Below are positions 1 to 8,779 of a DNA stretch of 64,000 nt, in pieces. Location: NCBI RefSeq assembly GCF_049310925.1, contig NZ_JBMERP010000003.1:1-64000 (forward strand), given 5' to 3'. The notes below the pieces were generated by a model. It was not told the DNA's origin. It was given only the letters and a program-made list of their open reading frames with translations, and made no database searches. A program made the position numbers and the translations under genes. How positions within the stretch are numbered: position 1 is the stretch's first letter; the number at the start of each line of letters is the position of its first letter. The DNA comes from Virgibacillus_F sp049310925 (GTDB taxonomy: Bacteria; Bacillota; Bacilli; Bacillales; Amphibacillaceae).

Positions 1-61
1 GGAACGACTAAAAAAGAAAATATTGTGGCAACAAGAGGTTAGAAAAGTGATGGGTTATTAA
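1..61 (+). other. possible 3' end of an upstream gene, unassigned
   Basis: Two frames run in from the left edge and stop quickly. One gives 13 residues ending ATRG and stops at 42. The other gives about 19 residues ending VMGY and stops at 61. Neither resembles the C-terminus of GapA, which usually precedes pgk in Bacillus. I cannot tell which frame is real or name the gene. Confidence 0.25.
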
Positions 62-74
62 TCGTTTTTATAAA

Positions 75-100
75 GGTGGTGGACCTAAATATCCACCACC
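75..100 (+). terminator. 9-bp hairpin, possible terminator of the upstream gene
   Basis: GGTGGTGGA (75-83) pairs perfectly with TCCACCACC (92-100) across an 8-nt loop. No U-run follows, so intrinsic termination would be weak. It could instead be an RNA-stability or processing hairpin upstream of pgk. Confidence 0.35.
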
Positions 101-120
101 ACATTTGACAGAGAACCGAT

Positions 121-184
121 CTTTCTTACTGCATAAGTGCAACTAAGTGGTCATTAATACTTGGCGATAAGCAAAGTTTTCTAA
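121..184 (+). repeat. short dispersed repeat, copy 1
   Basis: This carries the core TGCATAAGTGCAACTA shared with copies near 19.2 kb (inverted) and 40 kb, and in degenerate form near 61.9 kb. The downstream half has the hairpin-like segment CTTGGCGATAAGCAAAG. It sits in the pgk upstream region. Confidence 0.7.
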
Positions 185-275
185 CGATGATTAATATTGC
201 AATCTAAGGGAAAAACAAACATGAAGTAGGTATACATAATGGTAAATCACTGAAAAAAAGGAGGACTTTTTTAAG

Positions 276-1457
276 ATGAACAAAAAAACGCTGAAGGATT
301 TAGATTTAAAAGGCAAAAAAGTGTTTTGTCGTGTTGATTTTAACGTACCAATGTCAAATGGTGAAGTTGGCGATGACACACGAATTAAAGCTGCACTTCC
401 AACAATAGAATATTTGACTGAACAAGGTGCAATTGTTATTTTAGCGAGTCATCTTGGACGACCTAAAGGCGAAGTAGTTGAAGAGTTGAGACTTGACCCA
501 ATTGCTAAGCGGCTGAGTGATTTAACTGGAAAAGAAGTAACAAAAACCGATACATTGTATGGTAAAGAGGTAAATGAAGCGTTGTCACGTTTAAGTGATG
601 GTGACATTTTACTAATTGAGAATGTACGTTTTGATCCAGGTGAGGAAAAAAACGATGAGCAACTTGCCCAAAACTTTGCTGACATGGCTGATTTTTATGT
701 TAATGACGCATTTGGTGCTGCTCATCGTGCACATGCATCAACAACAGGCGTTGCAAAAAAACTGCCTTCTGCGGCCGGCCTTTTGATGGAAAAGGAAATT
801 GACGTGCTTGGTAAGGCTTTAGAAAACCCTGAACGTCCGTTTACTGCAATAATTGGCGGAGCAAAGGTGAAAGATAAAATTGGTGTTATCGACCATCTGC
901 TGGATAAAGTGGACAACCTCATTATTGGTGGTGGACTTGCATATACTTTTATCAAGGCACAGGGACATGAAATCGGTAAGTCACTTGTAGAAGAAGATAA
1001 AATCGATGTAGCAAAAGAATTTATGGAAAAAGCAAAGGCAAATGGAGTTAATTTTCTAATACCTTCTGATGTAGTAGTTGCTGATGATTTTTCAAAAGAT
1101 GCCAACACCAAAATAGTTGCTATTGATAATATTCCAGCTGATTGGGAAGGGTTGGACATCGGTCCAAAGACACGTGAAATATTCAGCGATATTATTGCGG
1201 ATTCTAAGCTTGTTATTTGGAACGGACCGATGGGCGTTTTTGAATTAAACCCATTCGCAGGTGGTACTCAAGCAGTTGCTGAAGCTTTAGCCGAGACAAA
1301 CGGTTATACTGTTATTGGCGGTGGCGATTCAGCTGCAGCCGTAGAAAAGTTTGGTTTCGCTGACCAAATGGATCATATATCTACTGGCGGTGGAGCATCA
1401 TTGGAATTTATGGAAGGTAAGGAACTTCCAGGTCTAAAAGCATTAGATGATAAATAA
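276..1457 (+). CDS. pgk: phosphoglycerate kinase
   Basis: This cytosolic enzyme of lower glycolysis transfers the phosphoryl group of 1,3-bisphosphoglycerate to ADP. At 393 residues it has the normal bacterial length. Visible family motifs are the N-terminal substrate segment DFNVP (residues 21-25), SHLGRPKG near 58, the hinge-region GGAKVKDK, WNGPMG, and the C-terminal nucleotide loop GGGDSAAAVEKFG. The ATG lies after a strong AAGGAGG site. It is the first gene of a tight run pgk-tpiA-gpmI-eno, with tpiA starting 18 nt after its stop, so the four are probably cotranscribed. The usual cggR-gapA pair is not visible upstream in the window. Confidence 0.98.
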   Translation: MNKKTLKDLDLKGKKVFCRVDFNVPMSNGEVGDDTRIKAALPTIEYLTEQGAIVILASHLGRPKGEVVEELRLDPIAKRLSDLTGKEVTKTDTLYGKEVNEALSRLSDGDILLIENVRFDPGEEKNDEQLAQNFADMADFYVNDAFGAAHRAHASTTGVAKKLPSAAGLLMEKEIDVLGKALENPERPFTAIIGGAKVKDKIGVIDHLLDKVDNLIIGGGLAYTFIKAQGHEIGKSLVEEDKIDVAKEFMEKAKANGVNFLIPSDVVVADDFSKDANTKIVAIDNIPADWEGLDIGPKTREIFSDIIADSKLVIWNGPMGVFELNPFAGGTQAVAEALAETNGYTVIGGGDSAAAVEKFGFADQMDHISTGGGASLEFMEGKELPGLKALDDK

Positions 1458-1475
1458 ATTAAACGAGGTGAGACG

Positions 1476-2234
1476 ATGCGCAATAAGGTAATTGCAGGAA
1501 ACTGGAAAATGAATAAAGTATTAGCTGAAGCGGAAGAATTCGTACAAGAGGTTATAAAAAAGGACCCAGCAGATCAAAATGTTGAGGCAATTGTCTGTGC
1601 ACCTTTCCCATTTCTAGCGACATTGGTACAACAAACTAGAAATTCAACTGTTAAAATTGCTGCCCAAAACATGCATTTTGCCGAAAATGGAGCATATACA
1701 GGTGAAGTTAGTCCTGTGATGCTAAAAGATTTAGGCGTGACGCATGTAGTTATCGGTCATTCGGAACGCAGAGAGCATTTTGCTGAAACAGACGAAACAG
1801 TGAATAAAAAGGTAAATGCGGCATTTGAACATGCACTAACTCCAATCATGTGTGTTGGTGAAACACTTGAGCAGCGAGAATCAAACGAAACAATGAACCA
1901 TATAGAAGAACAGGTTAGTGCTGGATTGAAAGGTTTAACAGAAGATCAAGTTGCAAAAACGATTGTCGCTTACGAGCCTATTTGGGCAATTGGAACTGGT
2001 AAAACAGCTTCAAGCAGCGATGCTAATGAAGTTTGCAAGCATATCCGTAATGTGATTGAAAAAGTGACATCTGAAGAAACAGCTAACCAGGTAGTCATTC
2101 AATATGGTGGAAGTGTTAAACCAGCAAATGTTGATGAATTGTTAGCACAGTCAGATATTGATGGTGCACTTGTTGGCGGTGCAAGTCTTGAGGCTGATTC
2201 ATTTATCCAGCTTGTGGAGGCAGGTAAAAAATGA
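1476..2234 (+). CDS. tpiA: triosephosphate isomerase
   Basis: This enzyme interconverts dihydroxyacetone phosphate and glyceraldehyde 3-phosphate. The 252-residue TIM barrel shows GNWKMNK near the N-terminus (catalytic Lys), IGHSERR (catalytic His, about residue 95), AYEPIWAIGTG (catalytic Glu, about 167) and the phosphate-binding YGGSVK. The start has a GAGGTGAG ribosome binding site. Its stop overlaps the gpmI start as ATGA, which implies translational coupling within the glycolytic operon. Confidence 0.98.
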   Translation: MRNKVIAGNWKMNKVLAEAEEFVQEVIKKDPADQNVEAIVCAPFPFLATLVQQTRNSTVKIAAQNMHFAENGAYTGEVSPVMLKDLGVTHVVIGHSERREHFAETDETVNKKVNAAFEHALTPIMCVGETLEQRESNETMNHIEEQVSAGLKGLTEDQVAKTIVAYEPIWAIGTGKTASSSDANEVCKHIRNVIEKVTSEETANQVVIQYGGSVKPANVDELLAQSDIDGALVGGASLEADSFIQLVEAGKK

Positions 2235-3772
2235 CGAATAAAAACTTAGCTGCATTAATAATTCTTGATGGTTTTGGTCTTCGTGATACGGAGATGGGAA
2301 ATGCAGTTAAACAAGCAAACACACCTAATTTTGATCGGTACTGGAGTAAGTATCCACATAATCAATTGCAGGCGAGTGGTAAGGCAGTTGGCCTCCCGGA
2401 TGGTCAAATGGGTAATTCAGAAGTAGGACATTTAAATATTGGTGCTGGAAGAGTAGTTTATCAAAGTTTAACAAGAGTTAACCTTTCCATAGAGGAAGGC
2501 GATTTCTTTGAAAAAGATGCTTTTATTGGTGCTATCAAAAATGCTAAGGAAAAGAATAAGGCATTACACATATTTGGTTTATTGTCAGACGGTGGTGTTC
2601 ACAGTCACATAAACCATATGTTTGCCCTGTTAAAACTGGCGAAAGATAATGGTTTAAAGGATGTATATGTTCATGCGTTTTTGGATGGACGAGATGTTGG
2701 CCCACAAACTGCTATGGCGTACATTAAACAGGCTGAAGATAAAATGATAGAATATGGAGTAGGGCAGATTGCAACAATATCTGGTCGCTACTATTCCATG
2801 GATAGAGATAAGCGATGGGACCGTGTGAAAAAAGCTTATGATGCAATGGTTCATGGTGAAGGTCCAAAGTATCAGGATACCAATTCACTGGTTGAGGACT
2901 CGTACAAAAATGGTATTCATGATGAATTTGTAATTCCATCCGTATTGACAGATGAGAATGGCGAGCCAAGAGGCACTGTTGAGGATGAGGATTCTATTAT
3001 CTTCTATAACTTCAGACCAGATCGCGCAATTCAAATTTCCCGTGCTTTTTCGGATGATGATTTCCGTGATTTTGAGCGTGGTGAAAAGGTACCAAAGAAT
3101 TTACATTTCGTAATGCTCACGAACTTTAGTGAATCAGTAGATGGTTATGTAGCCTATACTCCTGTTAATTTAGACAATACAGTAGGTGAAGTTTTGGCAC
3201 AACAAAATATGAAGCAGCTTCGAATTGCTGAAACAGAAAAGTTTCCGCACGTCACGTTTTTCATGAGTGGTGGTCGGGAAAAAGAATTTCCTGGTGAAAA
3301 AAGAATCCTAATTGATTCGCCAAAGGTTGCCACATATGATCTGAAGCCAGAGATGAGCGCCTATGAAGTTACAGACGCGCTGTTACATGAATTGGATTCA
3401 GATACACCAAATGCGATTATCTTAAACTTTGCCAATCCAGATATGGTTGGTCATTCTGGTATGCTCGAGCCAACAATTCAAGCCATTGAAGCAGTTGATG
3501 AATGTCTTGGTAAAATAGTTGATAAAGTAGTAGAATTAGGTGGAAGTGCAATTATTACAGCAGATCATGGTAACTCTGATGAAGTAACTACACCTGAAGG
3601 TACACCAATGACAGCACACACAACAAACCCAGTTCCTGTCATTGTTACACGAGAAAACGCAACACTACGTGATGGTGGAATTTTAGCAGATTTATCTCCA
3701 ACATTACTGGATCTATTAGACATTGATTTGCCAGATGAAATGACTGGCACATCATTGATTTATAAAAAATAA
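2231..3772 (+). CDS. gpmI: 2,3-bisphosphoglycerate-independent phosphoglycerate mutase
   Basis: This enzyme converts 3-phosphoglycerate to 2-phosphoglycerate through a phosphoserine intermediate and needs manganese. It has 513 residues, typical for the cofactor-independent family in the alkaline phosphatase superfamily. Metal and catalytic motifs visible are LDGFG at the N-terminus, the serine in GNSEVGHLNIGAGR (about residue 62), DGRDV, and the C-terminal metal cluster TADHGNSDE. It overlaps the tpiA stop by 4 nt and is followed by eno after 20 nt. Confidence 0.98.
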   Translation: MTNKNLAALIILDGFGLRDTEMGNAVKQANTPNFDRYWSKYPHNQLQASGKAVGLPDGQMGNSEVGHLNIGAGRVVYQSLTRVNLSIEEGDFFEKDAFIGAIKNAKEKNKALHIFGLLSDGGVHSHINHMFALLKLAKDNGLKDVYVHAFLDGRDVGPQTAMAYIKQAEDKMIEYGVGQIATISGRYYSMDRDKRWDRVKKAYDAMVHGEGPKYQDTNSLVEDSYKNGIHDEFVIPSVLTDENGEPRGTVEDEDSIIFYNFRPDRAIQISRAFSDDDFRDFERGEKVPKNLHFVMLTNFSESVDGYVAYTPVNLDNTVGEVLAQQNMKQLRIAETEKFPHVTFFMSGGREKEFPGEKRILIDSPKVATYDLKPEMSAYEVTDALLHELDSDTPNAIILNFANPDMVGHSGMLEPTIQAIEAVDECLGKIVDKVVELGGSAIITADHGNSDEVTTPEGTPMTAHTTNPVPVIVTRENATLRDGGILADLSPTLLDLLDIDLPDEMTGTSLIYKK

Positions 3773-3792
3773 AAGATAAGGGAGCGATTCAC

Positions 3793-5079
3793 ATGCCATA
3801 CATTACAGACGTTTATGCACGAGAGGTATTAGATTCACGCGGAAATCCAACAGTAGAAGTAGAAGTATTTACAGAATCAGGTGCATTTGGTGCTGCATTG
3901 GTACCAAGTGGTGCATCAACTGGCGAATATGAAGCAGTTGAACTACGTGATGGCGACAAAGATCGTTACCTGGGTAAAGGCGTACTTAAAGCAGTAGAGA
4001 ACGTAAATGAGCTGATTGGTCCAGAACTTGTAGGATTAGATGTAACGCGCCAAAATATAATTGATGAGATTATGATTGAACTCGATGGTACAGAAAATAA
4101 AGGGAAGCTCGGTGCTAATGCAATTCTAGGCGTATCAATGGCAGTAGCACACGCAGCATCCAGTTTCTTAGAAATTCCGTTATACAACTACTTGGGTGGC
4201 TTTAATGCAAAAACACTTCCAACACCAATGATGAATATTTTAAATGGTGGAGAGCATGCAGACAACAATGTCGATATCCAGGAATTTATGGTAATGCCTG
4301 TAGCTGCTACATCATTTAAAGAAGCTGTTCGTACTGGAGCAGAAATTTTCCATGCATTGAAAAAGGTATTAAAAGATAAAGGCTACAACACTAGCGTAGG
4401 AGATGAAGGTGGATTCGCACCTAACTTGAAGTCAAATGAAGAAGCGCTGCAAACGATTGTAGAAGCAATAGAAGCTGCAGGATATAAGCCTGGAGAAGAA
4501 ATTAAACTCGCAATGGACGTAGCTGCATCTGAAATTTATGAGGATGGCAAGTACAACCTTAAAGGTGAAGGTGTCGTTCGTACATCGAAAGAAATGGTTG
4601 ATTGGTATGAAGAAATGGTTAATAAATATCCAATTATTTCAATTGAAGATGGGCTAGACGAAAATGACTGGGACGGCTTTAAGATGTTAACCGATCGAAT
4701 TGGCGACCGTGTACAATTAGTTGGAGATGACCTTTTCGTTACAAACACGAAGAAGCTTGCACAAGGAATTGAGCAAGGTATTGGAAACTCTATTTTAGTT
4801 AAGGTGAACCAAATCGGTACATTAACCGAAACATTTGATGCAATTGAAATGGCTAAGCGTGCAGGTTACACTGCAGTAATCTCACACCGTTCAGGTGAAA
4901 CAGAAGATGCAACAATTGCAGATATCGCAGTAGCAACTAACGCAGGTCAAATTAAGACTGGTGCACCATCACGTACAGACCGTGTAGCTAAGTACAACCA
5001 GCTGCTACGTATTGAAGATGAGCTTTCAGGACTTGGTGTCTACGCAGGAATGAACGCTTTTTATAACTTGAAAAAATAA
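3793..5079 (+). CDS. eno: enolase
   Basis: Enolase dehydrates 2-phosphoglycerate to phosphoenolpyruvate and requires magnesium. At 428 residues it is standard length. Visible motifs are ARE.LDSRGNPTVEVEV at the N-terminus, the metal ligands in AMDVAASE, SIEDGLDE and LVGDDLFVTN, the catalytic Lys in KVNQIGT, and the signature SHRSGETED. The ATG has a GGGAGCG site. It is the last gene of the glycolytic operon and is followed by a strong intrinsic terminator. Confidence 0.98.
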   Translation: MPYITDVYAREVLDSRGNPTVEVEVFTESGAFGAALVPSGASTGEYEAVELRDGDKDRYLGKGVLKAVENVNELIGPELVGLDVTRQNIIDEIMIELDGTENKGKLGANAILGVSMAVAHAASSFLEIPLYNYLGGFNAKTLPTPMMNILNGGEHADNNVDIQEFMVMPVAATSFKEAVRTGAEIFHALKKVLKDKGYNTSVGDEGGFAPNLKSNEEALQTIVEAIEAAGYKPGEEIKLAMDVAASEIYEDGKYNLKGEGVVRTSKEMVDWYEEMVNKYPIISIEDGLDENDWDGFKMLTDRIGDRVQLVGDDLFVTNTKKLAQGIEQGIGNSILVKVNQIGTLTETFDAIEMAKRAGYTAVISHRSGETEDATIADIAVATNAGQIKTGAPSRTDRVAKYNQLLRIEDELSGLGVYAGMNAFYNLKK

Positions 5080-5096
5080 TTATAGGTAGTAGAAGA

Positions 5097-5128
5097 GGAG
5101 CAATTCAATTTTGAATTGCTCCTTTTTT
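5097..5128 (+). terminator. intrinsic terminator of the glycolytic operon
   Basis: GGAGCAATTCAA (5097-5108) pairs with TTGAATTGCTCC (5111-5122) and is followed by a T-run. Confidence 0.9.
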
Positions 5129-5227
5129 GTGTTGGCTTTTTAAACATTTTATTGATGTGCTAAAATATCTATATAGTTTGGAAATAAGCAACATATATAT
5201 CAAAGTCTTTTGTGAAGATTTTTTCAT

Positions 5228-5690
5228 AAGTTTGTTGCTGTTCTATCTTCACAGTTGATACAAACTGCGACATAGTGAAAATTCTCTTGACGCCACCGTT
5301 CCGGCAGAATACTTCGCTTTCCACGGGCGCGGCCTCAGTCTCCTCAGAAGCAAAGAACGCTTCTTCCGGGGTCTTCGGACTCGCGCTGTTCCCGTAGTCT
5401 ACGTATTCTGCCATCACTATGAAAAATGCGCATGACCCCTATGTTTGACTGGGAGTCCTTTACCCTTGAGAAAGAATCTATCTAAGCTGCGGAAAAATGC
5501 GAGACTCCAGTGGGAAAGGAACAGTCTGAAGACCCCGCAGCGAGCGGTTTTTGCTCCGAGGAGGCTGAAGCGTTCCCCACGGAAAGCGAGTGTTTTTCAG
5601 CAGCGCTGGATCAGCACCAATCTAATAAATGGTGGTAGAAAATCAATCCAGCTGTTACGTCGCAGTTTACAGATATTTGTGTTAAAACAT
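5228..5690 (-). repeat. modular TIR element, copy A
   Basis: This MITE-like intergenic element lies in the opposite orientation to copies B and D. The left end has TTTGTTGCTG followed by CAAACTGCGACATA. The right end has the inverted counterpart TTACGTCGCAGTTTA. Between them are two hairpin-forming modules. One is bounded by GGCAGAATAC and GTATTCTGCC (about 5310-5413), the other by GCTGCGGAAAAATGCG and GAGTGTTTTTCAGCAGC (about 5486-5607). Short open frames inside it merely translate the repeat and are not genes. The remaining DNA to about 5885 has no feature I recognise. Confidence 0.85.
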
Positions 5691-5885
5691 ATAAAACCAC
5701 CTTGTAAAATCTTTGTACTAGGATAAATTAAAATAATGGAGTATTGGGGTTGCTGGGAATCAACCTTCCTTTGAAACTATCTACCATTATTTCTATATTA
5801 TCGACCGTGGTTAAAATAAATCTACCGTAATACAATAAAAATCTACCTTTAACAGGATAAACATTCTATAAATGAGGTGACCACA

Positions 5886-6467
5886 CTGGATATATTATAG
5901 GCAATAAAAGAAAGAAGATCTATACATAGTTTTAAAAATGAAGAAGTGCCATTGAATAAACTGAAAGAAATTTTTACATATGGTTCATATGCGCAAACGC
6001 ACTATATGAAAGAGCCCTGGGAAATTAAGCTTTATCAGGAGCAGGGGAAAATGGAATTAATTAAACATATTATTGAAAGCTATCAGCGGATAGGTATGTT
6101 GAAAACTGACAAGGAAGCAAAGACGATAAAAATGATAGATTCCATGAAAGATTTTTTAATGCGTATTCCACATCATGCCTTAATTTATCACGAAATAGAA
6201 TCTGATCCAGTCCGCGCTGAAGAGGAAAGTGCAGCAGTTTCTGCGTTTATTCAAAATGTCCAGCTAGCAGGATGGGAATTTGGTGTTGGTACGCTTTGGA
6301 CGATAACACCATTCATGCACGATCAGGGATTTATAAGGGCAATAGGATTAGATGAAAGTAAGTATAAAATAGCTGCAGTATTGCAGATGGGTTATCCGAA
6401 GAGAATACCACGGGATAGAGGCCGGACCTCTATTGAACAGAAAATAGAAGTAATAAGAGGGAAGTAA
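5886..6467 (+). pseudogene. nitroreductase family protein, disrupted by in-frame TAG and a lost start
   Basis: Reading one frame from 5886 gives LDIL-stop-AIKERRSIHSFKNEEVP and then about 175 intact residues. The AIKERRSI segment is the usual N-terminal FMN-binding motif of nitroreductases. The TAG at 5898-5900 stands where family members commonly have Gln or a similar residue, so CAG to TAG is the simplest change. The first codon is CTG, preceded by a good GAGGTGA site, so the start codon also appears mutated. Downstream HYMKEPWE and the C-terminal GYPKRIPR are preserved. A GTG at 5946 could start a shortened protein lacking the flavin loop, but it has no clear ribosome binding site. Confidence 0.8.
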
Positions 6468-6519
6468 ACTAAAAAGTCAAGGCAGGTTTAATAATTGTTT
6501 AAAATGAGGTATACTATAG

Positions 6520-6676
6520 TTAGAAAGTAATATAATAATAAAGACTGAATGGTGCTAGTTACACCATTCAGCCTAAGTGCAGTAACCCTTCAAAGGGGCA
6601 GCTCACATATTTAAGGTAAATCACTAAATAATCACCCTAAACAGCTTGCATGGCAATAGGGTGGTTATTTTTTTTG
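6520..6676 (+). ncRNA. putative antisense RNA antitoxin
   Basis: A -10-like TATACT (6510-6515) precedes about 155 nt with two hairpins and no open frame. CTGAATGGTG/CACCATTCAG spans 6545-6571. AATCACCCTA/TAGGGTGGTT spans 6630-6666 and is followed by a T-run, making a plus-strand terminator. Its 3' end overlaps, in antisense, the end of the toxin frame at 6665-6745. This matches the layout of type I antitoxins such as RatA opposite TxpA. The -35 is weak; transcription is inferred. Confidence 0.6.
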
Positions 6677-6745
6677 ATTTGACAGAATAGCAACAACCAG
6701 ACTTCCAAAGGAAACCATTAGAAAAATCGTTTCAAATACTGTCAT
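6665..6745 (-). CDS. small hydrophobic type I toxin (holin-like toxin family)
   Basis: This 26-residue peptide begins MTVFETIFLM, continues as one transmembrane segment and ends ILSNQKK. That is the pattern of the short holin-like toxins of Bacillaceae type I systems (start M-T-x-[FY]-E-x-[IL], single helix, Lys-rich tail). It has a very strong AAGGGGGTGAT ribosome binding site. On the minus strand an extended -10 (TGATATACT, TATACT at 6815-6820) would give a leader of about 60 nt. The CTGAATGGTG hairpin followed by TCTTTATTATTA (6530-6571, minus sense) would end the mRNA. Like its relatives it probably acts on the cell membrane; toxicity is inferred. Confidence 0.75.
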   Translation of the reverse strand: MTVFETIFLMVSFGSLVVAILSNQKK

Positions 6746-6752
6746 ATCTTAT

Positions 6753-6777
6753 CACCCCCTTTCGAAAAAAGGGAGTG
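6753..6777 (-). promoter_or_regulatory. hairpin sequestering the toxin Shine-Dalgarno
   Basis: On the minus strand CACTCCCTTT pairs with AAAGGGGGTG over 10 bp (one G-U) across a 5-nt loop, burying the toxin ribosome binding site. Such translation-blocking leader structures are common in type I toxin mRNAs. Confidence 0.65.
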
Positions 6778-6881
6778 AGCCACCACCCATGAAAGCCATC
6801 ATACACTTATCCTGAGTATATCAAACTGTTTAAAAAAAAGCTTGCTATTATTTTCAGTAGAAGCGCAGAAATGTTTTAACG

Positions 6882-6922
6882 AAATAACGCGGCGAGGGAA
6901 TATCCCTCCACCGCGTTATTTT
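6882..6922 (-). terminator. intrinsic terminator of ptsI
   Basis: AAATAACGCGG (6882-6892) pairs with CCGCGTTATTT across a loop that itself contains GAGGGA/TCCCTC. It starts three bases past the ptsI stop, and on the minus strand the stem is followed by a short T-rich tract. Confidence 0.8.
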
Positions 6923-6924
6923 GT

Positions 6925-8640
6925 TTACTGCTCTGTTTTTTCTTTTACAAACGCTACTACTTCATCTGCAGTTCCCATAGATAGTAGTGTGTCTTTATAG
7001 GACGCCATATCTGCCTTAGATAGCTGACGTAGCTGTGTTCTTGCTGGTAAAATGGATGTTGCACTCATACTGAATTCATCTAGTCCTAGTCCAAGTAAGA
7101 TTGGAATTGCTATTGAATCGCCGGCCATCTCACCACACATACCAGTCCATTTTCCTTCACTGTGAGCAGCTTCAATTACGTTGTTTACCAAGTTCAATAT
7201 TGCAGGATGATATGGTTGATACAGATACGAGACCTGCTCGTTCATCCGGTCTGCTGCCATTGTATATTGAATCAAATCGTTTGTTCCAATACTGAAAAAG
7301 TCAACTTCCTTGGCAAATTGTTTAGCCGTAACTGCAGTTGAGGGAATTTCAACCATGATCCCTACTTCAATGTCGTCTGAAACGTCAACATCTTCATTTA
7401 ATAAATTATCCTTCTCATCCAGTAAAATAGCTTTTGCTTGTCTGAATTCTTCAAGCGTTGCAATCATAGGAAACATGATTTTCAAATTCCCGTGTACACT
7501 TGCACGAAGTAATGCTCTTAGCTGTGTACGGAAAATTGGTTCATTCTCCAGGCAGAATCTGATTGCACGGAATCCCAAGAATGGGTTCATTTCTTTCGGA
7601 AGGTCAAGGTAGCTGAGTTCCTTATCCCCACCTATATCCAATGTACGAACAACTACAGGCTTGTCTCCCATTTTTTCAAGGACGGATTTATATGCATCGT
7701 ATTGTTCATCCTCTGTAGGAAGCTGATTTTTGCCCATATACAAAAACTCTGTACGGTAAAGTCCGACACCTTCGCCACCATTATTTAACACACCCTCTAC
7801 ATCTTCAGGGGTGCCAATATTAGCAGCTAATTCGACATGGCTACCATCAGAAGTCACAGAAGCCTCATCTTTTAACTTTGCCCATTCGTCTTTTTGTTCT
7901 TCGTATGCAGCCTGCTTTTCTTTGTAGGAATTTATTTCGTTATCAGTTGGATTTACCAATACTATGCCATTCATCCCATCAACAATAATGACATCATTTT
8001 GCTCAATGATCTTTGTACTTTCCTTTGTACCCACTACTGCAGGAATCTCCAGTGATCTAGCCATAATAGCAGAGTGAGAAGTCCGTCCACCAATATCGGT
8101 TGCAAAGCCTTTCACAAACTCACGATTAAGTTGTGCTGTATCTGACGGTGTTAAATCCTTGGCGATGACGATTACTTCCTCATCAATTAACGCAGGATCT
8201 GGAAAAGTTGCACCAAGCAGGTGAGCCATTACGCGTTTTGTTACATCATGTATATCTGCAGCGCGTTCGCGCATATATTCATTATCCATATTTTTAAACA
8301 TGTCAATAAACATATCGGCTGTTTCCTTTAACGCAGCTTCAGCCATTTCATTTTCCGTCATAATTTTATCTTTAATTGGCTTGATTAATTCTGGATCACT
8401 TAACACAAGGAGATGTGCAGAGAAAATCTCCGCATGTTCGTCACCTATTTCTTTTTTTGCATGTTCCCTGATTTTTTCCAACTCGTCTTTTGATTTTGCT
8501 AATGCAGCTTCAAGACGATCTATTTCATCATTCGGATTGTCTATTTTCTTTTTTTCAAAAGTTAAATCTGGTTCTACTAGTTGATATGCCTTTGCAATTG
8601 CTATTCCGCTTGAAGCAGCTATCCCATTTATTTGTTTCAT
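6925..8640 (-). CDS. ptsI: phosphoenolpyruvate-protein phosphotransferase (PTS enzyme I)
   Basis: Enzyme I takes phosphate from phosphoenolpyruvate and passes it to HPr, starting PTS sugar uptake. The phosphorylated His lies in GGRTSHSAIMARS. The PEP-binding half shows GVGLYRTEFLY, RTLDIGGDK, NPFLGFRAIRF, FSIGTNDLIQYTMA and GMCGEMAGD. I chose the ATG at 8640 (MKQINGIAAS) because it matches the family N-terminus. The TTG at 8652 directly abuts the GAAGGG ribosome binding site, whereas the ATG sits 12 nt from it. The usual ptsH partner is absent on this strand; the upstream neighbour is a hydrolase. A cre-like site lies about 105 bp upstream of the start. Confidence 0.95.
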   Translation of the reverse strand: MKQINGIAASSGIAIAKAYQLVEPDLTFEKKKIDNPNDEIDRLEAALAKSKDELEKIREHAKKEIGDEHAEIFSAHLLVLSDPELIKPIKDKIMTENEMAEAALKETADMFIDMFKNMDNEYMRERAADIHDVTKRVMAHLLGATFPDPALIDEEVIVIAKDLTPSDTAQLNREFVKGFATDIGGRTSHSAIMARSLEIPAVVGTKESTKIIEQNDVIIVDGMNGIVLVNPTDNEINSYKEKQAAYEEQKDEWAKLKDEASVTSDGSHVELAANIGTPEDVEGVLNNGGEGVGLYRTEFLYMGKNQLPTEDEQYDAYKSVLEKMGDKPVVVRTLDIGGDKELSYLDLPKEMNPFLGFRAIRFCLENEPIFRTQLRALLRASVHGNLKIMFPMIATLEEFRQAKAILLDEKDNLLNEDVDVSDDIEVGIMVEIPSTAVTAKQFAKEVDFFSIGTNDLIQYTMAADRMNEQVSYLYQPYHPAILNLVNNVIEAAHSEGKWTGMCGEMAGDSIAIPILLGLGLDEFSMSATSILPARTQLRQLSKADMASYKDTLLSMGTADEVVAFVKEKTEQ

Positions 8641-8745
8641 GACGTTGTCCAACCCTTCAAAATAAAGTTCATAACTTCTTTCATTTACTCATAAAACCCT
8701 TGTCTTTTCAAGGAATCAAGCATGTTTTAATCTGGAAAAAGCATG

Positions 8746-8759
8746 TGTAAACGCTTACT
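8746..8759 (-). promoter_or_regulatory. candidate CcpA cre site upstream of ptsI
   Basis: TGTAAACGCTTACT matches the CcpA consensus TGWNANCGNTNWCA at all but the last base. It lies between the hydrolase stop and the ptsI start, so carbon-source control of ptsI is plausible. Confidence 0.55.
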
Positions 8760-8779
8760 GTCGTTGAACGTTATCATTT

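Noticed and set aside
5169..5726. Open frames on both strands in this stretch (about 82 and 93 residues)
   Set aside because: They lie wholly within repeat copy A, lack ribosome binding sites, and recur as translations of every other copy.
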